Positions 16,180 to 27,569 of a DNA stretch of 64,000 nucleotides are shown piece after piece. A program made the position numbers and the translations under genes. The DNA is taken from the NCBI RefSeq assembly GCF_018598175.1, contig NZ_JAHESE010000016.1, positions 62,001 through 126,000 on the forward strand, read 5' to 3'. The stretch's first letter is position 1. The number at the start of each line of letters is the position of its first letter. This DNA is from Dawidia cretensis. Its GTDB lineage: Bacteria > Bacteroidota > Bacteroidia > Cytophagales > Cyclobacteriaceae. The notes beneath the pieces were generated by a model. The model was not told the DNA's origin, made no database searches, and saw nothing but the letters and a program-made list of their open reading frames with translations.

Positions 16180-18666
16180 TTATTCATCCCACTCAAAATA
16201 TTCATCCTTTGCCAGCTCCGCTTCCTTCTTCTTCTGCGTGCCTTTATTCTTAAACGCGTCCTTTAGTTCCTTTACCTCGTTCTTCAGATCCGAAACAATC
16301 TTCTTTTTTACTGCATCCGTATCGTACTGCACGCGATAATTATCTGCCGTTCCGGTAATCTTCAAGTATAGCTTGCTGCCCGAAGCATCTTCCTCTACGG
16401 CTTGCAATGCCTCCGGATCGCGCTGCCGGGCCAAACGCAGCGGTGTAATGACCCGGTAGTCAATCTGCTGGTCAAATGTATGCGTACCGCTCACCCGCAG
16501 ACTGGTGACATTGGTCCGTATTTCCATCTGCGGTATATAGATCGTTTTATTTTCAATATGAATGTCATTCTTGATATCCGAGAACCGCAGATGGCTCAGC
16601 TCCTTATCATTCACATACCGATTCAACTTCTGCATGGGCTCAAAGTTGTTTAGCTCCCCACCTTTAATGGACACACCGATATCGGCAATCAACGTCTCGG
16701 GGAACAACCGCAGGCTCGGCTTCAATGCCATCTCCAGGTTCACGTCGGCATAGGCGCGCCCGCGCAAGTGTTTATCTTCAATAAAGCTCTGTTGAAAGTT
16801 CTCAAAAACATAAAAGGCACTGTCGAGGTATACGCCGTTCACCTTGCACGTACTTATTACATCGATCGCGTTTTTGTTCTTGGCATCAATAATGCCCGAC
16901 AGCATCATGTCTCCGCCCATCGCATGCAATGTGATGTTTCGCGATACGGCCATTTCGTTTTTTACCAGCAGGTCCCCCTTCAGGTTGGCGGCGTGAAAAC
17001 GCTTATATGTCATCGCCTTCACATCGCAGTTGAAGTTCAGGTTGATATTCTTTGAAATGCTGAAGGCATACTCCTGTTCCTGTTTGCCGGTGGGCTGGCC
17101 AAAGCCAATGGCGAGCAGTTGGTTCATGTCAATATAGTTCGACTTGAGGTCTGTTTCGATGCCGATCGGCTGATTCTCAAACAGCAGGAAGGTGATGATG
17201 TTCTTAAAGAAGCCGTTGAGCAAAAAGTCGCTGTTGCCCAGCTTGCCCGACACGTTGCTCAACGCCAGGTCGTTGTTGCTAAACTGCAGGTTGCCGCGCA
17301 TGTCCTGTAGCGGAATCTTGCCTGCACCAAATTTCAGGTGAATATCTTGCAATTCGATCGTGCCCTGCGTCGATACCTTCTGTGCCGTGGTCCGGCGCTT
17401 GAGCAGTCCTACCTTCCCTTCAAAAGACACATCGGCCAGGAGATGGCCCGCGACATCGGAGATATTTTCTACCGGGTAAAAGTCCAGCAGCGAGCCCGCG
17501 TCAATACGCCCCTTAAAATCACAGATCACCTCCGGATCGTTGAAGTTCTGGAGCACGAAGTTGGCGACAAAGGCTTCGTTGTTAAGCTTGCCGTGCACGT
17601 TTTTCAATACCAGCGTAGCCGCTGACAAGTCGCTAATGTCGGCGCTGGCAAACGAGCCCTCCATCGTCGCTTCTTCGATCCGTGACTTGTACTCGGGGTG
17701 ATAGATCGTAGCGTTGTCAAACCCAAACTTCACTGAAAACGCAGGGCTTTTACGCCGGCTGATCACACCCTTCAACGTCGACGAGAAATATACATCCCCC
17801 TTGCTCTGATACTTCTCCAGTCCGTGTGTAGCCGACTCGGGCAGCAAGGAAACAATGGTTTGAATGTCTGTATCCTGGCCGTCCACCGTCAGGTCTACTA
17901 CGTTGTCATCCTTCCATCCATAACTACCCCGCACGGCAAACGAAGATTTCTTTAGTTCCAACGTAGAGGGGTGAATGGTGAGCAGCCGGTTCTGGTCGTC
18001 GTAGGTCAGGTCACTGTCGATCGTAAAATTCTTTCCTGCCAGGTAGGCCGAGCCGCTGATGTCGAGCGTTTCCGTGGTCAGCTGACCGTGCGTCTTGACG
18101 TGGTAGGTGTTTTGCACGGAGCGTATAGAAGCATCCAGCGCCTCGCTGGTGAACGTCATGTTCTTATGGTCGTGCAGATCGACGTAGTGAAACCGCGTCT
18201 TCTTCAGGTCTACGTGGCTCAGCTCAAAGGTTACTCCGCCTCCTCCTGTTCCGTTGTCGCCTTCGGTGGCTTTAAAAATGGTATAGTTGTTTTGCCCCCT
18301 GGCGTCTATGCGCAGGTTCGTTTCACTGTTGTGGATCTGTACTCCGCGAATGGTATACTTGCCGCGCCAGAGCTCCAGGGGGTGTAACTGAAATGCAAGG
18401 GTGGAGGCCGTCAGCAGCGGGTATTGCCCGGGGTGGCTATCCTCGATATAGACGTCGCGAAGCACGATCGAGATTTGTGGGAACTTCTCAAACACGGAGA
18501 CGTCCATCTGGCCGATCTTGACCGGTGTCTGCAGGTTTTTGTTCGCCTCCTCGATGAACTGACGGATGATCTTGTCCTTGAACAGGAACACCGATGCCGT
18601 GAGGGAAAGTAAAAGCACGACAAGGGTTAGAACGAGGTAAAAAAATATTTTCCGGACTGTCTTCAA
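16180..18666 (-). CDS. AsmA-like envelope protein
   Basis: A very long AsmA-family protein of about 828 residues with one N-terminal membrane anchor (FFYLVLTLVVLLLSLTASVF) followed by FKDKIIRQFIEEANKNLQTP, the usual AsmA entry. The rest is a long periplasmic beta-rich groove-like region, and the C-terminal AsmA_2-like part includes TNVTSLRVSGTHTFDQQIDY. Members are thought to move phospholipid between membranes or affect outer-membrane assembly. No in-frame ATG exists at the start. TTG at 18666 gives a family-like MKTVRKIFFYL and is preferred; TTG at 18702 is the alternative. It follows secA and the SPOR lipoprotein on the same strand. The tail is lysine/glutamate rich. Confidence 0.85.
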   Translation of the reverse strand: MKTVRKIFFYLVLTLVVLLLSLTASVFLFKDKIIRQFIEEANKNLQTPVKIGQMDVSVFEKFPQISIVLRDVYIEDSHPGQYPLLTASTLAFQLHPLELWRGKYTIRGVQIHNSETNLRIDARGQNNYTIFKATEGDNGTGGGGVTFELSHVDLKKTRFHYVDLHDHKNMTFTSEALDASIRSVQNTYHVKTHGQLTTETLDISGSAYLAGKNFTIDSDLTYDDQNRLLTIHPSTLELKKSSFAVRGSYGWKDDNVVDLTVDGQDTDIQTIVSLLPESATHGLEKYQSKGDVYFSSTLKGVISRRKSPAFSVKFGFDNATIYHPEYKSRIEEATMEGSFASADISDLSAATLVLKNVHGKLNNEAFVANFVLQNFNDPEVICDFKGRIDAGSLLDFYPVENISDVAGHLLADVSFEGKVGLLKRRTTAQKVSTQGTIELQDIHLKFGAGKIPLQDMRGNLQFSNNDLALSNVSGKLGNSDFLLNGFFKNIITFLLFENQPIGIETDLKSNYIDMNQLLAIGFGQPTGKQEQEYAFSISKNINLNFNCDVKAMTYKRFHAANLKGDLLVKNEMAVSRNITLHAMGGDMMLSGIIDAKNKNAIDVISTCKVNGVYLDSAFYVFENFQQSFIEDKHLRGRAYADVNLEMALKPSLRLFPETLIADIGVSIKGGELNNFEPMQKLNRYVNDKELSHLRFSDIKNDIHIENKTIYIPQMEIRTNVTSLRVSGTHTFDQQIDYRVITPLRLARQRDPEALQAVEEDASGSKLYLKITGTADNYRVQYDTDAVKKKIVSDLKNEVKELKDAFKNKGTQKKKEAELAKDEYFEWDE

Positions 18667-18773
18667 AAGCTTAAAAAATGTTTTGCCAAAAATACATGGC
18701 AAAATTCAAACCACAGAAAGACAGGCGGATAGAAAGCAGTAAAGTCAGTCCGGCGGACCCTACAGGGGCATCA

Positions 18774-19310
18774 CTATTCGCTCAGGGCAATTTTCTCAGG
18801 AATAAGGATAGCAGCCGGGAAATAGCGTTTTACGGCTGTATAGTCCTGCTGAGCCTCCATGCGGCTGTAATATTTGCCCACCTTCACACGAAAGATCGGT
18901 TCGGTGAACTGCACCTCGGATTCCAGTCTGGGGAGGGAAGTCGTCAATTGTTTTTTGGCGTTCAGCGCCTCTTCCCGGCGCCCGGAGTACACTTGAATGG
19001 TGAACCCGTCAATGTAGCGACGGTTAAGGTTGCTCCGGTCGATGCTGTCCAATACGGTGTCCAGCTGCCGGTTCACGGAAAATCGCGCCTCTGTGTAGGG
19101 CTGTGTCTTGCGGTCTTCCGGGGTTCCGGTGGCGGGAGGGGCTGTAGTGGTAACAGGGGCAGTAGTCGACTCTACCTTCGGACGCCATACGGAAAGGTCT
19201 TCCGTATACTTGCTCTGTTGTGAGGTACTGCTGGTCGTTTTTTGAGTGGTCTTGCACCCTGCCAGTAGCAGGATGCAAGACGTATAGATCATTCCTTTTA
19301 ACAGGTGCAT
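18774..19310 (-). CDS. SPOR-domain lipoprotein
   Basis: A 178-residue lipoprotein with a lipobox LLAGC near residue 19 (from the ATG at 19310), a threonine/serine-rich spacer, and a SPOR domain at about 105-178 (IDGFTIQVYSGRREEALNAK, FRVKVGKYYSRMEAQ). SPOR domains bind denuded glycan strands at division sites. It starts one base after the secA stop and precedes the AsmA gene, suggesting an envelope-biogenesis operon led by secA. A TTG nine bases further upstream would overlap secA and is less likely. Confidence 0.88.
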   Translation of the reverse strand: MHLLKGMIYTSCILLLAGCKTTQKTTSSTSQQSKYTEDLSVWRPKVESTTAPVTTTAPPATGTPEDRKTQPYTEARFSVNRQLDTVLDSIDRSNLNRRYIDGFTIQVYSGRREEALNAKKQLTTSLPRLESEVQFTEPIFRVKVGKYYSRMEAQQDYTAVKRYFPAAILIPEKIALSE

Positions 19311-19311
19311 G

Positions 19312-22701
<3,390 letters not shown>

Positions 22702-23014
22702 ATAATGGTCGTTATACTTTCACCGCTCTGCGCCTGCCGTTGTTCACCCGCGGCAGCGTATCACAGCTAAACCGGTGGTAGAAAAAACGGATGATAAAGA
22801 GCGATCAGCCCTGTTTAGGGGGCTTAAAGTTAAATTGTTTTTTGAGATTTCAGGGGGAGCAATAACAGTTCCAACGCTTCTTTAAAGATCATTTTGGCAG
22901 GAATGACAAGAAAAAAATCGGAAACATGCCAAGGGGACCGGCATGCCGACGCCGATGTTCCTATACTCGGACGGTTTTTGGGGAAATGGGAAATTATGTC
23001 AGCTTTTGAAAGCG
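22702..23014. other. Intergenic region upstream of secA
   Basis: 313 bases between the secA start and the dapF stop, both on the minus strand, so the secA promoter should be here. I found no exact -7 box. A 10-base palindrome CGGCATGCCG lies at 22939-22948. No gene is supported. Confidence 0.5.
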
Positions 23015-23788
23015 CTAGATTTCTACATCGCCTTCAAAGACACATTGCGCAGGGCCGATGAGATAGACATTTGTAAAGCTGCCATCGCCTGCCCGGGTAA
23101 ACTCTACCGATAGCTCGCCGCCCAGCGCCTTGATTGCGACAGGTGAAGAATAACCCTTCAGCGCTGCGGCCAATGCCGCCGCTGTAATGCCAGTACCACA
23201 CGATAGTGTTTCGTCTTCAACACCGCGTTCATACGTGCGGACAAAAAGCGTGTTGTTCGGCAACCGTTGTACAAAGTTGACGTTTGTACCGCCCGGTTTG
23301 AATGCGTCGCTGTAGCGGATCTTCCGCCCTTCGTCTACCACGGGGTAAGCCTTTACGTCGTCGACAAAGCGCACATAGTGCGGTGAGCCGGTGTGAATAA
23401 AGTAGTCGTCGCCGTGCCGGGTGTGGCTGGCCACGTCGCCCATGCGCAGCCGGATAATGCCTGTCGGCAGGAGCTCGGCGTCGTGGGGACCGTCGTAGGC
23501 TTGAAAGGTGGCCGCCTTGTCGAGCAGACCGAGCTGCGCGGCCATGTGCACCGCGGCGCGGCTGCCGTTGCCGCAGAGGCTCTGAGAGCCGTCGCTATTA
23601 TAATATTCCAGGTGAAAATGCAGGGAGGGGTGTTTTTCGATCAGCATCAGCCCGTCCGCACCTACGCCAAACTTCCGGTGGCACAGGCGTGCGATCTGCT
23701 CCTGGGTAAGTTGCAGGTTGCCGGCACGGTTGTCCACCACCATAAAATCGTTTCCAGTTGCCTGGTATTTATAAAAATGAAGTCTCAT
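23015..23788 (-). CDS. dapF: Diaminopimelate epimerase
   Basis: Converts LL- to meso-diaminopimelate for lysine and peptidoglycan synthesis. From the ATG at 23788 the protein has 257 residues and starts MRLHFYKYQATGNDF, the conserved entry. The two catalytic cysteines are Cys72 in SLCGNGSRA and Cys197 in SCGTGIT. A longer open frame continues 93 codons upstream to 24067, but it overlaps the DUF4834 gene in another frame and has no family similarity. It follows that gene by 20 bases. Confidence 0.96.
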   Translation of the reverse strand: MRLHFYKYQATGNDFMVVDNRAGNLQLTQEQIARLCHRKFGVGADGLMLIEKHPSLHFHLEYYNSDGSQSLCGNGSRAAVHMAAQLGLLDKAATFQAYDGPHDAELLPTGIIRLRMGDVASHTRHGDDYFIHTGSPHYVRFVDDVKAYPVVDEGRKIRYSDAFKPGGTNVNFVQRLPNNTLFVRTYERGVEDETLSCGTGITAAALAAALKGYSSPVAIKALGGELSVEFTRAGDGSFTNVYLIGPAQCVFEGDVEI

Positions 23789-23808
23789 GAATGCCTCCCG
23801 GAACGGGA

Positions 23809-24006
23809 TTATTTGATCTCCTCGTAGTCTACGTAGTCGCCGCCTTTTACGCCACGTTTCTTCGTTTTTTTGTACGAATCGGCGTCTTTTTGCTGGTTTT
23901 TGTAATTCTTCAGTTCCTGCGCCGCTGCGCCGGCCCGGAAGAAGAATGAGCCTATTTTGTAGAAAACGTACGAAATGATGCCAATTATTAAAAGGAATCG
24001 AAACAT
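23809..24006 (-). CDS. DUF4834-like small membrane protein
   Basis: A 65-residue protein with one N-terminal hydrophobic helix (MFRFLLIIGIISYVFYKIG) and a strongly charged cytoplasmic tail rich in lysine, ending GGDYVDYEEIK. This layout matches the short DUF4834 proteins of Bacteroidota, whose function is unknown. It sits immediately upstream of dapF and is probably cotranscribed. Confidence 0.75.
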   Translation of the reverse strand: MFRFLLIIGIISYVFYKIGSFFFRAGAAAQELKNYKNQQKDADSYKKTKKRGVKGGDYVDYEEIK

Positions 24007-24118
24007 AGCTGCTGTTATTAAAGCTTAACAGAAACGTAAAGGTAGAGGTTCGCCGCCAAATCCCCAACCGTCAGAAAATTGCGACTGGTGCGCACACGGA
24101 GCAGCTCTCTCGATCAAA

Positions 24119-24137
24119 CGTCTCACTTATAGAGACG
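24119..24137. other. Hairpin in the region upstream of DUF4834
   Basis: CGTCTC (24119-24124) and GAGACG (24132-24137) flank a seven-base loop, about 115 bases upstream of the DUF4834 start. It could be an operator or a leader structure. Confidence 0.4.
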
Positions 24138-24281
24138 AATTCAAGCCACTATTAGTTTATAGATATACCGGAAAATTGGGTTTTTGCCTCTCCTACATGG
24201 TAGCGTGTCCGGCGTTCTCTTATAATTGATAGTGTAGACCATACGTTATTGCGATTGCATTTTAAAACCTAAAAATTATAT

Positions 24282-24374
24282 ATGTTATCCGGACAACTTT
24301 GCGCCGGTACGTGCGACGTGGACGTGCAGTATGAACTCGAGACAATCGAAACGTTTACGATTGTAATACAATAA
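24282..24374 (+). CDS. Possible 30-residue peptide
   Basis: ATG at 24282 opens a 30-codon frame with two cysteines (MLSGQLCAGTCDVDV at the start) and an acidic, threonine/isoleucine-rich second half, stopping at TAA 24372-24374. An AT-rich leader precedes it and a strong terminator begins 26 bases after the stop. I know no family for it. It could instead be the coding-like part of a small regulatory RNA, or chance. There is no processing or toxin gene next to it. Confidence 0.3.
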   Translation: MLSGQLCAGTCDVDVQYELETIETFTIVIQ

Positions 24375-24399
24375 GACGCAGACGAACGTCATGTCCTGA

Positions 24400-24437
24400 A
24401 AACAGGCTGCCCGGTGAGGAGCAGCCTGTTTCTTTTT
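24400..24437 (+). terminator. Terminator of a short plus-strand transcript
   Basis: AACAGGCTGC (24401-24410) pairs perfectly with GCAGCCTGTT (24421-24430), plus one more A-T pair, with a ten-base loop and then TCTTTTT. No annotated plus-strand gene ends here, which implies a short RNA or peptide gene upstream. Confidence 0.75.
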
Positions 24438-24460
24438 ACGAAGTATAGAAAGAGGAGTGT

Positions 24461-24508
24461 AAAACAAAAGAGGTTCTCGCATAAGCAAGAACCTCTTTTT
24501 TTTGTTTT
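24461..24508. terminator. Bidirectional terminator after carB
   Basis: AAAAGAGGTTCT (24466-24477) pairs with AGAACCTCTTTT (24488-24499), with A-runs outside on the left and T-runs on the right, so it works in both directions. It lies 23 bases past the carB stop (minus strand). Confidence 0.85.
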
Positions 24509-24530
24509 ATCAGGGTACGTGTATCGGCGC

Positions 24531-27347
24531 CTAGCGGCTCAGATACAAATTCCGCTCCGAGTAAATCTTCATGAAATAATCGTCCATCAAATCGTCGATG
24601 AAGTAGATCGACTCACCGGTAGACTTCATCTCAGGACCAAGCTCCTTGTTCACATCGGTGAACTTATGGAAAGAGAACACGGGCTCTTTAATCGCATAGC
24701 CTTTGCGGGTCGGGTTGAATGTAAAATCTGTTACCTTCTTCTCACCCAGCATTACTTTTGTGGCGTAGTTCACATACGGCTCATCGTAGGCCTTGCAGAT
24801 GAACGGCACTGTACGCGATGCGCGCGGGTTAGCTTCGATGATATATACCTTGTCATTCTTGATCGCAAACTGAATATTGATCAGACCAACCGTTTGCAGC
24901 GCTACCGCGATCTTATTCGTGTAATGCTCGATTTGTTTGATCACCAGGTCACCCAGGTTGTACGGCGGCAGTACCGCGTAGGAGTCCCCGGAGTGAATAC
25001 CCGCCGGCTCGATGTGCTGCATGATGCCGATGATATACACATTCTCGCCATCGCAGATCGCATCGGCTTCTGCTTCAATCGCCCCGTCGAGGAAGTGATC
25101 TAACAGCACCTTGTTGTCGGGCAGGTGCTTCCAGATATCAATGATGTGGTGCTCCAGCTCTTTCTCGTTGATTACGATCTTCATGCCCTGGCCACCCAGT
25201 ACGTACGAAGGGCGGACCAGTAGTGGGAAGCCAATGGTCTTACATACTTCCAGTGCCTCCTCGGCATTGTTGGCTACTCCAAATTCCGGGTATGGTATAC
25301 CGAGATCTTTCAGCAGGTTTGAGAACCGCCCGCGGTCTTCTGCCAGGTCCAGTGCCTCGAACGAGGTGCCGAGGATTTTAATGCCGTATTTCTCCAGCTT
25401 CTCCGCCAGCTTCAGTGCCGTCTGACCGCCCAGCTGCACGATCACACCTTCCGGCTTCTCATGCTCGATGATGTCATAGAGGTGTTCCCAGAATACCGGC
25501 TCAAAGTATAGTTTATCAGCAATATCAAAGTCTGTTGAAACCGTCTCCGGGTTACAGTTGATCATGATGGTTTCGTAGCCACACTCTTTTGCGGCCAGGA
25601 CACCGTGCACGCAGGAGTAGTCAAATTCTATACCCTGACCGATGCGGTTCGGGCCAGAACCCAGGACTATGATCTTCTTACGGTTCGATACTGTTGATTC
25701 GTTTTCTTTGTCGAATGTCGAGTAGTAGTAAGGTGTCTTTGCTTCAAACTCTGCGGCACATGTATCTACCAGCTTGTAGACACGCTTGATGCCGAGCTCG
25801 GTTCTTTTCTTAAATACTTCGCTCTCGTAGCAGTCCAGCATGTGTGCGATCTGACGGTCGGCAAAGCCTTTTTCTTTCGCCTTGCGCAGCAGGTCGGTGG
25901 GAATCGTTGACAGCTCGTACGTTGTGACTTCTTTTTCGAGGTCTACCAGCTCCTCGATCTGTTTCAGGAACCAGCGGTCGATCCGCGTTAGCTTCTGAAT
26001 GGTCTTCATGGCAATGCCCAGCTTGATCGCATCGTAGATGTGGAACACGCGGTTCCAGCTCGGATGCTCCAGGCTATACAGCAGCTCGTCTTGGTTTGTG
26101 AGCTCCTTGCCGTCTGCACCCAGACCGTTGCGTCGGATCTCCAGCGACTGGCAGGCTTTCTGCAGCGCTTCCTGGAAGTTGCGGCCAATGCCCATGGCTT
26201 CGCCCACTGACTTCATTTGCAGACCCAGCGTGCGGTCTGTTCCGGGGAACTTATCGAAGTTCCAGCGCGGTACTTTCACGATCACATAGTCAATCGCCGG
26301 CTCAAAATAAGCCGACGTTGTGCCCGTGATGGCGTTTTTCAATTCGTCCAGGTTGTAGCCAATCGCCAGTTTGGCGGCAATTTTGGCGATAGGATATCCC
26401 GTAGCTTTCGAAGCCAGTGCCGACGAGCGTGATACACGCGGATTGATTTCGATGGCGATAATATCTTTGTCGTCGTCAGGATTCAGTGAGAACTGCACGT
26501 TACAGCCACCCGCGAATTGGCCAATGCCGTTCATCATCTTGATGGCCAGGTTCCGCATGTTCTGGTATACGGTGTCTGGCAGCGTCATGGCCGGTGCGAC
26601 CGTAATAGAGTCGCCGGTGTGAATACCCATTGGATCGAAGTTTTCGATCGAACAGATAATGATCACGTTGCCTGCGCTATCACGCAGGAGCTCGAGCTCG
26701 TATTCTTTCCAACCCATGATGCTTTGCTCGACCAGCACCTCGTGAATCGGCGACGCGTGCAAGCCGCGGTTCAGCGCTTCATCAAAATCTTCGGGGGCAT
26801 TTACAAATGCGCCACCTGTACCGCCCAATGTATACGAGGGACGAATAACCAGGGGAAAGCCGATGTCCTGCGCAATCTCTTTGCCTTGTAGGAAAGACGT
26901 TGCGGTACCACCTTCACAAACGCCAACATTCAGCTCCAGCATTTTCAGACGGAACTTCTCGCGGTCTTCGGTTGTCTCGATCGCCTTGATGTCAACACCG
27001 ATGATGCGCACACCGTAGTGCTGCCAAATACCCGCCTTATCGCATTCAATGCAAAGATTCAGCGCGGTCTGACCACCCATGGTCGGAAGAACGGCGTCGA
27101 TGTGATGGCGCTCCAGGATCTCGCGAATTGACTTCTTGGTAAGCGGCTTCAGATATACGTGGTCGGCCGTCACTTTGTCAGTCATGATCGTGGCCGGATT
27201 GGAGTTGATCAAAACAACTTCAATACCTTCCTCGCGGAGTGAACGGGAGGCCTGCGAGCCGGCGTAATCGAATTCACAGGCTTGCCCAATGATAATAGGA
27301 CCGCTACCGATGATCAGTACGGAGCGAATACTTCTGTCTCTTGGCAT
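24531..27347 (-). CDS. carB: Carbamoyl-phosphate synthase large subunit, lacking the allosteric domain
   Basis: Makes carbamoyl phosphate from glutamine-derived ammonia, bicarbonate and two ATP, for pyrimidines and arginine. From the ATG at 27347 it has 938 residues: two ATP-grasp halves beginning VLIIGSGPIIIGQACEFDYA and VLGSGPNRIGQGIEFDYSC, with SYTLGGTGGAF and SYVLGGQGMKI as the matching nucleotide loops. It ends shortly after LGPEMKSTGESIYFI. The E. coli enzyme continues for about another 130 residues as the MGS-like allosteric domain, which is absent here. I believe this is shared by many Bacteroidota. No carA is in the window. Seventeen in-frame codons upstream of the chosen ATG are not conserved-looking. 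Confidence 0.96.
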   Translation of the reverse strand: MPRDRSIRSVLIIGSGPIIIGQACEFDYAGSQASRSLREEGIEVVLINSNPATIMTDKVTADHVYLKPLTKKSIREILERHHIDAVLPTMGGQTALNLCIECDKAGIWQHYGVRIIGVDIKAIETTEDREKFRLKMLELNVGVCEGGTATSFLQGKEIAQDIGFPLVIRPSYTLGGTGGAFVNAPEDFDEALNRGLHASPIHEVLVEQSIMGWKEYELELLRDSAGNVIIICSIENFDPMGIHTGDSITVAPAMTLPDTVYQNMRNLAIKMMNGIGQFAGGCNVQFSLNPDDDKDIIAIEINPRVSRSSALASKATGYPIAKIAAKLAIGYNLDELKNAITGTTSAYFEPAIDYVIVKVPRWNFDKFPGTDRTLGLQMKSVGEAMGIGRNFQEALQKACQSLEIRRNGLGADGKELTNQDELLYSLEHPSWNRVFHIYDAIKLGIAMKTIQKLTRIDRWFLKQIEELVDLEKEVTTYELSTIPTDLLRKAKEKGFADRQIAHMLDCYESEVFKKRTELGIKRVYKLVDTCAAEFEAKTPYYYSTFDKENESTVSNRKKIIVLGSGPNRIGQGIEFDYSCVHGVLAAKECGYETIMINCNPETVSTDFDIADKLYFEPVFWEHLYDIIEHEKPEGVIVQLGGQTALKLAEKLEKYGIKILGTSFEALDLAEDRGRFSNLLKDLGIPYPEFGVANNAEEALEVCKTIGFPLLVRPSYVLGGQGMKIVINEKELEHHIIDIWKHLPDNKVLLDHFLDGAIEAEADAICDGENVYIIGIMQHIEPAGIHSGDSYAVLPPYNLGDLVIKQIEHYTNKIAVALQTVGLINIQFAIKNDKVYIIEANPRASRTVPFICKAYDEPYVNYATKVMLGEKKVTDFTFNPTRKGYAIKEPVFSFHKFTDVNKELGPEMKSTGESIYFIDDLMDDYFMKIYSERNLYLSR

Positions 27348-27379
27348 TATCGTAGTGGAATGGGATGTACAAAATTGCG

Positions 27380-27387
27380 CAAAAATA
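27380..27387 (-). promoter_or_regulatory. -7 box upstream of carB
   Basis: TATTTTTG on the minus strand matches TAnnTTTG exactly and would give a leader of about 26 bases to the ATG at 27347. No convincing -33 TTG was found at the expected spacing. Confidence 0.45.
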
Positions 27388-27569
27388 TAACATGGCATGG
27401 AATCGTAAAGGGATTGGCCAGATTAAATATTCCCTGTAGGGGAGCGAGCCGCCAAATGCCGTCATATCGATGAGTTCGGCCGGAGGCAACCCGACACTGT
27501 TACCGTTTGAAAAACTTATTTTCATCGTTCAGTAGGTTTTTTACATCTTTTGATTCGAAAAGAAGTGTT

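Larger units (their letters stand above)
24007..24530. other. Long non-coding region with hairpins between DUF4834 and carB
   Basis: 524 bases. From left to right: a hairpin CGTCTC-N7-GAGACG at 24119-24137; an AT-rich stretch with TATAATTG at 24221-24228 (one mismatch to the -7 consensus); a 30-codon ORF at 24282-24374; and two strong terminator hairpins at 24400-24437 and 24461-24508. An independent short transcript ending at the first hairpin would explain the layout. Confidence 0.6.

Noticed and set aside
23789-24067. N-terminal extension of the dapF frame
   Set aside because: Overlaps the DUF4834 gene in another frame; dapF normally begins MRLHFYKYQATGNDF-like at 23788.
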